From Ulva prolifera (Eukaryota; Chlorophyta; Ulvophyceae; Ulvales; Ulvaceae): DNA of 64,000 bases. The stretch is from contig CM041203.1 of the NCBI GenBank assembly GCA_023078555.1, positions 5,292,538 through 5,356,537 on the forward strand, written 5' to 3'. Positions 23,201-36,051 of the stretch are shown here, piece after piece. Both the position numbers and the translations under genes were made by a program. The first letter of the stretch is position 1. Every line of letters starts with the position of its first letter. Below the pieces are notes generated by a model, which did not search any database, had not been told where the DNA came from, and was given only the letters and a program-made list of their open reading frames with translations.

Positions 23201-23937
23201 AGTATAATGACACAACTCCACGTTTACCTGACAGGCGTGGACTCACAGGCCCCCGATCAGCTGCCAGATCGACGCCACTGACACTGAGACGCGGCGCAAC
23301 ATGGATGCGTGCATATGCCCAACACCGCGATGCTGTATTTGAGTGTCCCACAGCGAGCCCTCTGGGTAGCCCTCGGACGCCTGCTGCAGCATCTCAGCTG
23401 CCCATGCCTGCATGCATGCACCAGTGAGGGCATTGATGAAGAGCCATATTCACGTGCACGCACTTCCCGGGCCTGCCGGTCCGAGGGACGGCCGTGTGTG
23501 ACACTGGCGCTGCTGCAGTGTGACTGTGTGTATGGTTGTGTGTACCAGCTGTTTTGGGAGCCTATTCACTTCGGCGCATATCCACACCCGTTCACACTTC
23601 TGTGATGTACTGCAGGTATGAGGTCACGATCGAGCCGACCGAGCCGGACGGTCAGCCGGAGCAGTATACGAACCCGAACCCATTCTTTGAGATTGAGGCG
23701 TGCTGGGGGTATATCGGTTACGTCAACATGCTGCAGTACCACGTGACCAGCGAGGCGGAGGTGCGGAGGGCCGAGAAGTGGATGGAGTGGACGTCGTGGA
23801 CAGCCGTGCGTAACTCAGACATCGTCCTGGACGAACAGAAGCTGACGGCGCTGCTGGAGGTGGCGCTGCAGTCGAGCCCGCACCATCAGCCGTATACTGG
23901 CACTGGAGCGCTCTCAGCGTTTGCCTCTGAGTCGTGA
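20244..23937 (+). CDS. GT61-like glycosyltransferase, array copy 2 (intron 4 lost)
   Basis: Six exons: 20244-20713, 21259-21487, 21767-21908, 22269-22565, 22972-23131 and 23616-23937, giving 539 aa. The N-terminus is hydrophobic (signal or anchor, about 1-29), then a variable linker to about 100. The conserved module with MRCLGTT and GHFIYYGPAG follows at 103-157. The GT61/DUF563 GHxxxD motif is at H208-D212, the VKFIRF segment starts exon 4, and IGSRSF (residues 410-415) stands where GT61 enzymes usually have HGAG. The C-terminal exon holds FEIEACWGYIGYVNMLQYHV. The fourth exon here equals exons 4 and 5 of all other copies joined in frame, so intron 4 was lost without a scar. The nucleotide-sugar donor is unknown; a lumenal ER/Golgi site is inferred from the family and signal. 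Confidence 0.86.
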
Positions 23938-24636
23938 GGCCGTGCCTGGTGGATGTGGACCTGGGCGGGGCGGTCCGGCCGGATCGCTTTGTAGCCCGAA
24001 TGCTGAATTCGAAGTGAGAACTTATAAGTGCTTGCCACACAGCAGATCTATAAGCATGGCAGGGTGCAGACGCTGTGAGGCTGCGCTTCTTTCGTCGAGT
24101 CGGCCGTAATGGAGCACGCGAAGTCTGTGCACTTGATGATCCAGGTTTTTGACCTTGGAAGTTGGGACTGATAATGGCAGTGACTCCGACTCGGAAGGAT
24201 CCGGCACAATGACCCGGCGCTGCGAGAGATGAGCCTTCGATTTCCTATATGTTCCAGTACTGCTCGTTGCGGAATGGAATATTGAGCATCACTTAATAAT
24301 TTCCAGTGCTGCTGGTTGCGAATCACATGTTTGCTGAGCATGATTTCAGAGTTTACTTTTTTACTAGTAGCAGGATAGCATGTTGAAACACATTTGCTGT
24401 GAGTCAATCGTAGCTGACATAACCCCCCAGCACTCGCTCGTCTGAAAGTTGATGCTACATCAATGTGCCACACTTGTTTGTTGTGTTTGGTACGTAGGCA
24501 GGAGAAGGGATCCTGATATCACCATCGATGGTGCTGCCGTGGGGCTTGCAATTGGCCAAGCCATGATCTCCCTCATCGCGCAGAACATGTGCTGTAACTT
24601 GTTGAATACATGTATTACACCAAGGCCCGAGCGGAG

Positions 24637-24679
24637 CGGGGGGGGGGGGGGTGGGGTCGGGGGGGGGGGGGGGGGGGGG
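24637..24679. repeat. G-rich homopolymer tract
   Basis: G runs at 24637-24651 and 24659-24679 separated by TGGGGTC. Confidence 0.9.
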
Positions 24680-25320
24680 TTGAGTGGATCGGTCCCCTGC
24701 TGCCAGCCTGAGGGTGAGCTGGTGTCTCCAGTTTGCGAACACATTCGGGCTGTTCACAGCCAGGTTTGAGGTGTCTGATCAGTCTGACCATGGGGCAGTC
24801 CGCCATGCCAGCCCCGGAATGCAACAGGTCATTGGCTTGTGTGGCACCTGGAGGAGTGCCACGTGTAAATATTGTGGTTGATGGCTGCTATTTGTCATGC
24901 TGTGTGGCTCCAAAAAACAGCATTTTGAAGCCTGGGCTGTGCACCTTTCCAGGCCGCCTGTGCGGCACGCAAAAGCAACACCCCGAATTGCATTCCCACT
25001 GAGGTTGTGTTGTCAGAATTGGCTTCCTCAAGGCCAAATTTCTAGCATGCTGCATCTCCCGATTCCGCACGACCAGACTTTTCATACTTACCTCAAGAGA
25101 TGCCCTGCTGCAAGCAGAGCCTGTCACTTTGCACACCAGCTCCAAATGGCATTCTGCGTGTGGTATCACCCTCCAACATCTGTGTGCTTGACCGTTTCTT
25201 GCACAGAAAGTTGCTATGCACTCAATCTCACTCAACAAAGGCATTCCCCAGCAGCTTTTTTAGCGTGCTTCGCGAATCTGCGATCGAGGTGTCACCAACT
25301 TGAACGCTGTTGTGTAGTGC

Positions 25321-25494
25321 CGCAAAAGAAGCAAGCAGACGAAGCAAACACCAAGACACCCACGAACATCTCACCCATCACCGGCGTAGCAAGCGACACA
25401 GATCCGCAGACCGCCAAGCACACACCCACACACCAGCACACACACGCACAGACCCACACACCCACAAACCCAAACCCACACACGCGCTGTTGTG
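25321..25494 (-). mobile_element. L-family retroposon, shortened copy with 16-bp direct repeats
   Basis: CGCTGTTGTGTAGTGC flanks the insert exactly (25305-25320 and 25495-25510). The insert starts with CGCAAAAGAAGCAAGCAGAC, so it lacks the TTACAAGGACAAAG end found in other L copies, and runs into a long CA-rich stretch. Its exact repeats suggest a recent insertion. Confidence 0.78.
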
Positions 25495-25975
25495 TAGTGC
25501 ATGGCGTGGCAGTGTGGTGAGCGGTGTCGCGTGACGCATGCTGCATTCGAGATTCCAACACCCTGAGTTAGGCTGAAAACCGGTGTGTGTTGGATCCAGT
25601 TTGCAGCATCCATCAGCATTGATTGCTGGAACCCCCATCGACGTGACGTGCAAGGGTCCAGTGGTACCGGTATATATAGCGGCCATGTCACTGGATTGCC
25701 ACATATACCCGGGGCCCCTTGCAACAAAGGCATTGGAATCGCAATCGGCGCCCTAGGTCAAGCTAGACCCGCCGCTGCTAGCGCTAGCTCTATATGCCTC
25801 ACTGTGGTGTCTCGCGTGGCCACCGGGGGTGTAAGCACCGGTGCTCATGGATGTGGACATGATCCTGGCGGAATGCTTAAACTGATATGAATGGTGCCGC
25901 CGGCGCTGTGCATCTCGTGGTGTACACACGTGTATCTGAGACACATCGCGGGCGGGTGTAGCGTATGTGTTTGTA

Positions 25976-26220
25976 AGTTACAAAAGAGTGAATGGGAGAG
26001 TATGTGTTACAAAAGAGTGAACAGTGGTACAGTGAATGGGAGAAGACAATTTGAACACCAAAACTGAATCTCATTCGAAGCAACATGCTGCAGCAACAGC
26101 AACAGGAGATCAACGTTGGTTAACCTGTATACCGGTCGGAGTTGCTGTTCATTCGGATGGGATTCGGTTTTGGGGTACGTCTTATCCCGTTCACTCTTGT
26201 AATAGTGCATACAGGCATAC
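25976..26220. repeat. S-family copies in inverted arrangement
   Basis: Antisense S ends (TTACAAAAGAGTGAA) occur at about 25979 and 26009, with the related AGTGAATGGGAGAAGAC and CTGAATCTCATTCG segment to about 26080. A sense copy with ATTCGGATGGGATTCGG and TCCCGTTCACTC lies at about 26151-26205. The pair faces outward around roughly 70 bases of other sequence. Confidence 0.65.
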
Positions 26221-27165
26221 AATCTGACAATGTGTGCCGTGAGTGGCGTCGCCATTACATGCTCTCCGGGCACATATGGACTCCGAACGTGGGACGTTTG
26301 TGCAGTGCTGACGTTTTTTTTTCGGACACATATGAATAATCGGCTTTATCTCGCCCGCGCACGCAGCTGCTGCTTGTCATGATCAAGGAGTTTCAAGTTG
26401 GAAGGCAACGGACCTCTCGGGAGGCTCGCAGACTGTGCTGACTCGGAGTCGCAGTTCTGTCGGCAGCGTCAGCACGCCGCCCGAATTGTCTGCTTGCCAG
26501 TCGCAGCCCGCGACTCGCAGGTATACGTATTACTCTTGCACACAACTGTTTGGATAGACAGTGTAGCTGTCTGGTGTGGATAGGCAAGCTGAAGGCAGCT
26601 AGAAGCAGCACCAGCCCGAGCACAGCTTGGCTCGCTTCCAACATTTCTGTGGTGAGATGCAGTGCTACACCGGTGGTACCATATGTCCTGGCAGGCCTGG
26701 GCAGCCATGGAAATGCTGCAGCATATGGCACAGCCCCCATGCAGATGCATCACTCATTACTGGGGCATGAACAGCAGCATTAATATATCAATATTGGCAG
26801 AACATGCATGACTTTTATATTGAATATGTGTGAAACAATATGGCAACCAACAGGAATTCTGTCTCAGGATAGACCTGGAGTTGCACCCACCATGCCCATC
26901 ATGTGCATTACACCAGAGTACACCTGCACATCTGTGTCGGTGGGGCACTTACCTAAAGTGGGTGATGTGCAGCCCCCGGGTATGACCTGTCACTGTTCAC
27001 ACCTGTGGAGCAGCCCATCACTTCAAACAGCTGCCACCACGTGCACGGTATATGCATCCCATACGCATAAGTTGACCAAGACGCCTTCAACCCCTTCCCT
27101 CACTAGCAGATGCAGAGGTTCATAACTTGAAGCCCATACGCCTGTTCAGCTCAACCCCCCTCACC

Positions 27166-27250
27166 CCAATGTCCTCTTCAAAGAATTCAGGATACAGCTC
27201 AGTAAATCTCAATTGACTTTATTTACTTTACTTTAAAGTAACTTTACCCC
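27166..27250 (+). repeat. Dispersed repeat of about 60 bp, copy 2 of 4
   Basis: Carries CCAATGTCCTCTTCA, CAGCTCAGTAAATCTCAA and a TTTACTTTACTTT run, extended at its 3' end by extra TTTACTT-like units. Confidence 0.75.
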
Positions 27251-27397
27251 AAGCTCTCAATGGTTGCAACCAATTGGCCCAGATCTACAGCCTCACCTGA
27301 CAGGGATCTCTGTGGAGTTCATGGTTTCTCGTCAGTAACATTCGCCAGCCTGGGGCTGATATCTCGGACACAGCTAGAGCTAAAGGCTGATGCAACC

Positions 27398-27433
27398 GGG
27401 GGGGTGGGGGGGGGGGGGGGGGGGGGGGGGGGG
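27398..27433. repeat. G homopolymer tract
   Basis: Seven G, one T, then 28 G without interruption. Confidence 0.9.
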
Positions 27434-28126
27434 CTGGGGGCTGCAGTCCCCTGCAGAGTCGCCCGCGTGCACCCTAAGCTTGGCTCAAGCTGGAGCGCAC
27501 ATGTGCATAGGCCGCCTCCGCCATTGGCGCTTGTTTCAAACAAGAGCCAGGGCAACAAGTGGTTGCCCTGGCGGTGCTACAAGTAGAAGCGGCCATTCCG
27601 GTTTTATCCATGTAACACATATACGTATACGCCACCTCTGCCGTTGGCCTGGCCACCGTGACTCTGGCTTTATTCGTGTAGTGCATACGTACGCCAGCAT
27701 ACGTACGCCACCGCCGTCAGTTGTGGGTGGATGTGTGCCACCTGCTGTGTGCCACCTGCAGTGTGAGGTACGGCCCCGGGGGTATCGAGGATCGCTGTGC
27801 TGCACGACATGCACTGGCGCAGGGACAGGAGCACCATTTGCATATGCACCCACACAACTTGTGTGACACAAGCCGTTGCGCCGGCTCTTCATGAACTCAC
27901 CTGCGACACCCCTCAGACACCGCTACACACCAATACCACCCGCACGCAGTACACATGTACAAGTGCACCTCCCGGCCACCGCCGGGCGCAACAAAACGTC
28001 GGGAACCCTCACCAGCCGTGGCGCCGGGCCCCGCATGCATGCGTGCAGGCTGGTGATTGTACATTGCGCACCGACATCACCCGCGACGCGCCCACCTTCG
28101 CTGCGGCAGCCATGAGGCCCTGCGAC

Positions 28127-28148
28127 GTTTACAAAAGATTGAACGGGA
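28127..28148 (-). mobile_element. S-family micro-insertion, 22 bp
   Basis: A perfect 20-base direct repeat (28107-28126 and 28149-28168) flanks only 22 bases, which are the reverse complement of the S 3' end (GTTTACAAAAGATTGAACGG). Little besides the element's terminus was inserted. Confidence 0.8.
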
Positions 28149-29633
28149 CAGCCATGAGGCCCTGCGACTCGTGCATGATCAATGCCATACGCTGTGTGTA
28201 TTTGTACCACCATATGATTGGCCATATGCATAGCTACAACGAGCTGTGGCCATAGCTCGGCCGAACACATAGCCCAGACTATGCATGACTCATGTCTGAT
28301 CCAAAGCTCCAAGCCCCTTCTGCGTTGGACGCCTTCCAAAGCTTGCAATGGAAGTCGCTGCTGTGCAAGCTCGCGATCGCGCATATGCATGAAGTGGCAA
28401 GGCCTGCGTCCTGCATCAGGCCATGGAGCCACATTGAATATGATCTACATCATCAGAGAGATAGATACCCACGCGATAAACTCTCGTGCACTGCGCGCTG
28501 CTGCTGCCGATACCTCGCATTCAGTGCCTCGCCTGGACGCAGTCGACCCCGTCCTGCAGTCGCACCTCGAACGCGATGCCGCGAGGCCGGGCACGCCGGG
28601 ACCGCGATGTCGTGCCCACCATGCCATCGGTCCATTCACGATCCCACGTGGCGACGTGTGGATCCGGCGTGGCCTTCGCGAAGCCGCGGCGTCGTGAACC
28701 GTGCGCTCGTATCACAGCACGCCCGACGATGCGGTTACGTAGCGTGTCATGCGGAGCTCGTCTAGCAGCACGACGAGGCCTCGATGGATCGCGAGGTGAG
28801 ACTGCATGCGCAGCAATACACGTCGATCCCTGCTTGCCGCTCACTTACAAGTGATCATTGCCAGGCTACACATGCGTCGTTGCTTGTGCTCGCTCGTGGC
28901 ATGTCGGTTACAATTGTGGTCAGTCGCGATAAGCTGTGCCGCAGCTGCACCGACGAATTGGAATCCGCAGACTTCAGCTTGCGCGTATGCATGATTCTGT
29001 TGCATCACGCCCGTGCGAAATCATTACACATTGCGGCAGCACCATGGAGAGCCAGGCTCTGACGAGCACAGCTGCAATCCGCCTTCGATTGTGACCACAT
29101 CTGTATAGATGCGAGGGGTGTGTTAACTTTAGTGTTACAGATCTGAGGGTGGATTGACATGCCGGTGTATACTCGCACGCGTGCCCGTCAAGCCGCGAGC
29201 TGTCAAATCAAATGTCTCCGTCACGACGAGCTCCACTGCTCTGTTGATATGTTCCAGCTGTACATATCACTGAACTCATCAGCTGTTGTGCATCGAGTAA
29301 TAGTTCGCGAGCGTATACGTAGCTCTCCCGCAGCTATACATCTGCTGCTAGACGGACCACACTGCCGAGCCCGAGCTGATCAGCGGACCGTGTGACATCG
29401 ACTGAGCAGAACCGCTCCTGTCCGGTCGAACACGACTCAGGCGACGGTCACAGCACACGCCTTGAAACAAGAGGTAGCTATTCACCTCGCCTTATATGTG
29501 CGCGCAGCTGAGCGCAGACGACGCGGACAGCAGACGCACGTATCTCAGAGATACAAGCATCTTGCACAGTTGACAGCACTCCAGCAAAGCCACGGCTACA
29601 CCGCTTCGGCAGCAGGGTCCCACAGCCAGCAGC

Positions 29634-32600
29634 ATGCTAAGAGTGCTGTCAGCTGTCGTAACAGTGGCGACAGTTGACTGGGCTTCGCAATGGCCCATGC
29701 CGGTGCTGGCGCGAGAGTTGAGCCGTGATTCCGGTCTATGGCGTCCCCCAGACACATCGAACCCGGACGCCGACGCCACCACGATTGCATCGCGGATAGT
29801 TCAAGCCTCTGCAGATGAGGAAGAGCCAAGCAGTCCCGTCCGCACGCTAGACAGCCCTGCTGCACGCGGGAACGCTGCCAGTGGTGGGCAGAGGCCGAGG
29901 GTGACTCAGACGTACATGAAGTGTCTTGGGACGACCACGACCACGAGGTCCTGCCACTTCCAGAACGTGTACTACGACCTAGACAGCAAGCACTTCATCT
30001 ACTATGGGCCTGAAGGCTCGACCCCGGAGCTGTTCGGGGCAGCGGTGAAAAGAACCGACCCGTGGCTGCGGTTCATACGGTACGCCCCAGGGTCCACTAG
30101 TACTACTAGTACTACCAGATGAACCTATGCCATTATGTCTCCTGGGTGCTGTGTCAGCAGCCTGCCGCTGTGGGTCCACTGTGGATCGCTCCGCACCGAC
30201 TGCGGGCGCATGTCATCGACTAAGGTGGGGATTAATGAATATTCAGCGGGCCGCCAGGCCTGGCGGGGGCGAGGGGAGTGGGTTGAAAGTCAATTTCGAG
30301 CAAGGGGCTGGGCCTGGGAATGGCGTGGAGGCGCCTTCGAGTTGACTGCAGGCGGCTCAGGCAGCTGTCTGCGACTCGGGCGACACATGCATGTGCAACA
30401 TGCACCTGCATGAGATCCAGGCATCTTACTACAATCCAAATCAGCGCACTGCCAGTAGATCTGCCTCTAGCCTGAATTGACATGAAATGAGGCCTGCAGG
30501 GTTCTGCGGTCTGACCTCACAGTCAATTTTTCCGAGCTTCACGTTAATCCAATCGCTAACACGCACCGATGTCCATGACATGCAGCAAGTGCCGCTGCTG
30601 AATATGGTCACTGGCCACAGCAGCGGCAACCTACAGCTGTGGCCACGGCCGTGACCGCTGTGCAGGGGGGTCGACTCCTGGAAGCAAAAGAGGTACAAGA
30701 CTACCCAGTTCTTCCTGGACTGGAGGAGCGGCAGGTCGCCGCCCCCGGCGAAGCGTGTTGTAGAGTACACGCAGCCCCTGCACCTCCGCACCCCGATGCA
30801 CACGCGCAGCTTCGGCCACTACATCCGCGACAACCTGCTCCCGATGATCGACCTGCCGATGCGGTTCGGGCGGGACCCGGTGGACTTTGACTGGGTGCGC
30901 CCCCGTGCAGCATGGCTGCGTTATGTAACATGTACTCTGCGTTTGTCTAGGCGACAGCATGAGAGATGTTCATGACAATCGCAGTCATGCACCGTCACGA
31001 TGGGGCCCTCCTCGAATTCAAAGCTTCGAAGCAGCATGCATGAGTGCAAGCGCTCATGGAGGTTGTTGGTGCTGCGCCGGGCCGCGACGTGGTCATTCCC
31101 GGAAATGCGCACGTACACCACCTGTTTGCATGTATGTGGACAGAACTGTGAAGGAGCTGTTGCATACTCTCTGAGCAGGGGGTCAGGATGCTGATGCAGG
31201 TACGATGGCCAAGTGAAATGGGCCTTGCTCAGTGGGAAGATGAAACTCGAGTCATGGAGCACTACCGGGGGCTGTTCAATGGCCGGCCCTCGGTGACGTG
31301 GCAGGAGGTCATCAACCAAGCCCTCCAGGGCCAGCCCTCCAGTGCGCCCCTGACAGGGCCCCCTGTATCTCCTGTAGCCACCGCTCGCAGCTGCAGACCA
31401 GCAGTGCCATGTACACCTGGCGCCACCTCGGGAGTGGAGATCTATACGTATACGCCACCCCCAGGTCTATGGTATAGCCACGATCTGTGACTGGTAGTGT
31501 CTCACCAGCCGCTCACTGTGGCATGAACACAATTTTTGTGTGTGTTGATTGCGATGCCATGTATCCCTGTAGAGCCTGGACGTATCGTCAGAGCACGGAC
31601 CAAGACACGCATTCTTGCCGACATGTCAACGTGCAGGTGTGCAGTTCATTCGTTTCTCAGAGATCATCGCAGGGCAGGGCCCGGTCGACCGTGTGAGTCA
31701 TTCGTACGTCGGGTCGGGCGTCACCGACCACAAGCGCGCGCAGTGGGCGCACATGTGTGACCCGTTCCCGTTTGTTGAGATGCGGGAGGTCGCCTACCGC
31801 AACCACGGCCTCCAGGTGCGCCCCCTCATCCCTCAACCCGAACCGTCAGAGCGGTCTGACAATTCAAGACCGGCTCGAGAAGCATTGGTAGTGCTGGCAC
31901 CATCGAGCCTGCTCGTATCCATTCTTCCCAATACACCTGCAGAAGCATGCTATTGCCGCACTAAATTAAAAGCAGGGACATCTAGGCCAGCGTCACATGG
32001 GGTCTAGGTCTAAAACGTCTAGTCTTTGTTGGGTCTGTCGCTCCGAGACATCATGATCAATTACACCTATAGCTAGCTGTGTACTAGTAGGTAGTACCTA
32101 CTAGTAGAAAACCCAGCGTTACGCGTTACATGTCCATGCCTTTAATTAAGAACAGTACTAACATGTCTAACATGTCAAAAGTTCACGGTGTGGTGGGGCC
32201 CAGGCCTGACATGAGCCACCGCCTCGTGCTCAATCAGATTCAGATCAATACATTAATGTTATGTTAGTATTGCCAATCACCGGGTGTCACGCATGGTGAC
32301 CGCGGGCACGATGCCTGCCATTCCCTGGCTCCCGCGCACAGGCAATGTCCTTGCAGTCCATGCCTGCAGTGACTAGCTTCAATCTGGCGCGTGCGCACAG
32401 GTGGCCTCAGTCACGGAGCTGGAGCCGTTTGTGCTGTTCATCGACGGCCGGCCGGGGGAGAAGCGCTTCCAGGTCAACGCGGACGAGCTCATACGAAAAC
32501 TGCAGAAGACGTTCCCTGGTACGCGCCCACCGCCCCCCCCTGCGACCGCTGATGCCAGTGTGGCCTGCCACCATGCCCTCTTGCTGCCTCCGCGACAACA

Positions 32601-33561
32601 GATACAGCAGCAGCGGCGGCAGCAACTCTCTCGTTGACCGTATGAGCAGTGCTGTTACTGATGTAGCTTGCAGCTGCACGGCGGCGTGCCTCCCGTGCCG
32701 CCGGCGGTGTGTTCTAGTGTTCTAGCTGGAGAGCTAAGCTGTGGTCCGATAGCCTGTCCGAAATTAATTTAAAGGCGCCCGGACGTACGTGGTCCCTGCA
32801 GCTGGCCTGGTCACCATGCCCAGCACACAGCACAGCCAAAACACAGAGCTTCAATTGCATGCGCTCATCCTCTCCCCCGAAGTCTCCCTAAGCTCAGGGA
32901 GGTGCCTGGAGGTAGTACCATGCATGGGTTTCATGTATGTAGGGGTGCGCATGGAGCACGTGCTGATCTCGGCCCTCACGCTCGAGGAACAGATGGAGCT
33001 CATCACCAAGGCGACGGTGGTCATCTCCAACATCGGCAGCCGCAGCTTCCGCCTGATCTACATGCCGACCGGGTCCACCATGATCCTCATCGGGCCCCCC
33101 GAGTGCGCTCCCCTCTCGCATGCAGGCAAAGCATTCGATCATCACGATCACCGTGTATGGCATACGTATGTATGCATGATGTGCGATGCATATGTCCATA
33201 CGGGTGCCGTGAGTGCAGATACGAGGTGATGCTAGAGTCAAAGAGGCCGGGGGGCAGGCGGCGGAAGTACCAGAACAAGGAGCCTTTTTTTGAGGTCGAG
33301 TCGTGCTGGGCGTACATCGGGTACGTCAACATCCTGCAGTATCACGTGGAGACGGAGGCGGAGGTGCAGAGGGATAATCCCTGGACGGAGCAGAAGTTCG
33401 TGCGGGACTCGAGCATAATCCTGGACGAGCAGAAGCTGACTGCGCTGCTGGAGGTGGCGCTGCAGTCGAGCCCGCACCATCAGCCGTATACTGGCACTGG
33501 CTCTCTCGCAGCCTATTCGAGCTCGTCCAATGTCGATGTGGCAGAGTCTGACATGTTTTGA
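29634..33561 (+). CDS. GT61-like glycosyltransferase, array copy 3
   Basis: Seven exons: 29634-30079, 30666-30894, 31200-31341, 31637-31815, 32401-32518, 32943-33102 and 33219-33561, giving 538 aa. Hydrophobic N-terminus about 1-26, with the VLAREL motif shared with copies 5 and 6. MKCLGTTTTTRSCHFQNVYY starts the first conserved module at residue 95. The GHxxxD motif is at H200-D204. VLFIDGRPGEKRFQVNADEL and EQMELITKATVVISNIGSRS match the C-terminal half of GT61; IGSRSF is at 402-407 in place of HGAG. All donors here are GT (GTGCGC or GTACGC). Its intron 2 starts with about 200 bases nearly identical to intron 2 of copy 6. The C-terminal tail after the YTGTGSLAAY motif is longer than in other copies. 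Confidence 0.86.
30895..31095 (+). repeat. Intron-2 block shared with copy 6
   Basis: The first ~200 bases of intron 2 of array copy 3 match 56609-56793 in intron 2 of copy 6, including GATGTTCATGACAATCGCAG and GGAGGTTGTTGGTGCTGCGC. Introns of other copies do not share it. Confidence 0.85.
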
Positions 33562-34318
33562 AGCACGGCTGCGGCGAGCGGTGTGGCTCGTTTCTTGCCT
33601 ACAGGTCTGAGATAAGGCTCCGTGCCTACACATACTAGGACATCGTAGCATGTGTTATTGAGGTAGGGCATCCATGTGAAGAGCAAGACATCGTGTTGGT
33701 TGTAGATGCGGATCTGGTGTTCATGGCATGCCCGGACTTGGCGTAGCCGGGGAAAATGTGCAGGGTCCCGGACACGTACAAGCGGAACAGTAGTTTCAAT
33801 ACTGATATGTGGTGTGTTGCACATGTAAGCGCTAGCCGAATAGCCGTGCTCGGCATATGCCCTATGTGGGGGCAGAGTGATTGGTGTACGGAAATTCTAT
33901 GACCATTCGTAGCATCACAGTGGTGAAGCAGATGGCCGCACCACCCCAGCGGTGAATCGTGCCAGGGTTTGTATTTGAGATTGCCTGCAGCGAGGATTCA
34001 CGTAGTTTCGGAGCATATCTGGTAGGGGGCTTGCCCTAGAGAACATCCCAGCCATCTCTTCACAGGAGACCCGAGTTGATGCCTATCATTCTGCCGTTGT
34101 GATACGACGCGAATTCAGCAAGCAGACTGATTCATATTATTCAATGGCCGTTGTGCATGGTTTGGAGGGAGCAACTGCACAGGAGATCTCTTAAAAGACC
34201 GCCCTGCAAGAGGAAATGAACGCAGTGTGCGATATCAGGCAACACCGAACTGCCACGATCGTACGTTGAAGTGCCGTTTCGTAAACTGCGAGGGGCGCTC
34301 TACCGATACGTTGTCGGT

Positions 34319-34336
34319 GGATTACAAAAGAGTGAT
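34319..34336 (-). mobile_element. S-family micro-insertion, 18 bp
   Basis: GATACGTTGTCGGT occurs at 34305-34318 and 34337-34350. The 18 bases between contain ATTACAAAAGAGTGAT, the S end in antisense. It is the shortest insertion of this kind in the window. Confidence 0.7.
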
Positions 34337-36051
34337 GATACGTTGTCGGTCAATTCATCTGCCATGGCGACCGTCGGAACGGTGTCCCCGTAGCCGCAGC
34401 TAGGCAGTCTCCGAAAGCACATGCTCCAGGAACGCATGATCGGATACCGCAGGAACGACGCTTGCAAAGTGCTGGACAGTCCACGCAGTATCAGAAAGGC
34501 GTTGAGCTCCATGTTTGGGTCGCCTGGAGGTGTATCGGCCAACTCGGACTGAGCAATGCCGACCGGGCACACCTGCGCCTGCAGCAGCTCTGCAGTAGGA
34601 TAGAAATCCGTTGCAGCTGCCCGTCGTTTGTCTGGCCTGTGCGCTTTAATTATCTCAGCGCTACGTCGGCTGTTTTCGGTGATTTCGTGATTGTGCGCCG
34701 GTGTTGCAAGGGGCCAATATTATTGCACTGAGATCCCATTCGTCGCCAAACTTTTCACAGTATTCTCTATAATGTGCGTGTCTTAGGCCGCGATGGGTTC
34801 GACGACGAGTTTTCCAAAAACTGAACAGCTGCTGTGGATCATACATTGTTGATGCGATGGACTGTACGGACGCATGCCGCTCTGTCAGTGGCCAGTTGAA
34901 GCAGCCTGGACGATGAGGATGTTTTGTATGCGCTGTTGCGGAGACATGTCTCCCCGGTGTCTGCGTGTGAAGGGCTCCTTCGTGCAACCAGCATCACCAA
35001 GCCCAGCAGCGACTATCTGACTGCAGAGCAACTGAATCTCAGGATTGATACTCTTTAAACCTTTGAAGTGAACCGACCAATCGTACAGGCTTGAGTTGCC
35101 CGTGCTGCAGCTTCCTGTGCCTGTTTGGCACACCAATTCCTTCACAAGCACCAACATGCAAATCCGGTATCCCTCCATCCAACTCTTGTCAACTCAGGCA
35201 GATTTAAGACGTGTTCTTGGGCTATGATGCGCTTTGCTGTAGCATGCCACAGGCTGCCCGGGTGCTGGCGAAATGTGCTCGGAAACATCGCGAATATGAG
35301 CCAACAAACCGAACGTTCAACACAATGCACCAGTGCACGTGGAGTATCAGCTCTTACTGTGCCCTGTTCCAGGATGTTGACCAGCCCAGCATACCAGGCT
35401 CAAGCTTGGCAAAGGTTGGCACAAATAACCAGTAGTCAGCCATACAATCAGAACGGAATCAAAGCTTGGGATTGCCAGTTCTGCATGCAGCTGCATCTCC
35501 AGTTCTGTGGCATCTTGGAAGCAGACATCAGCAGATGGATGGTATCAAACAGACGCCACCACAGCAGTTGCAGCAGTTGTGTCATTCTGGATAGAATGCA
35601 CTGCAAGTTGATGGTGGCTAGCAACTGCAGCCAGATACCGTCTAGGCTGCAGCTGCACTGATTGCAATCAGTCTCATCATCTGCTTCCTGGCTCCTACAG
35701 CTGTACACTGGCCCTATCACCAGTCAGGAATGCCTCAAGTACCTCAATTGAATTGTGCACTCAACTTCATTGTGGATAAGTCACAAAATTCCAATTCCTG
35801 CTGCATGGCTGTGTGTTACAAGAACATAGCAAGAGAGGCAGGTAGTGCCGCAGGGCTCAAACCCACATGCATGGCTGTGTTCAAAAACAGGGCTGTCATG
35901 CATAGAAAGTCACTGTAAAAGAATCGCTTCCCAATGGAGAGTCACACACACACACAGCAGTGCAGCAGCATCTTGTGCTCACACGCCTCAATCAACCAGA
36001 AGTGTCTGTTGCTGCACTTGCAAGCATGAATTTATGTCTGCAGGTAGTGTT

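Larger units (their letters stand above)
23938..29633. other. Intergenic between array copies 2 and 3
   Basis: About 5.7 kb without a supportable gene. It contains long G runs (24637-24679, 27398-27433), a truncated L insertion, S copies in both orientations near 26000-26215, a 22-bp S micro-insertion (28127-28148) and one dispersed ~60-bp repeat. Small open frames here carry no recognised motif. Confidence 0.55.

Noticed and set aside
34165..34300. Possible copia-type polymerase remnant (translation similar to LQEEMNAV)
   Set aside because: Only a few residues match, the frame contains stops, and no LTR, integrase or other polymerase motif is nearby.
34661..35178. Pair of overlapping minus-strand frames that look less random
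   Set aside because: No domain recognised, frames do not join with clear splice sites, and no paralog in the window supports them as a gene.
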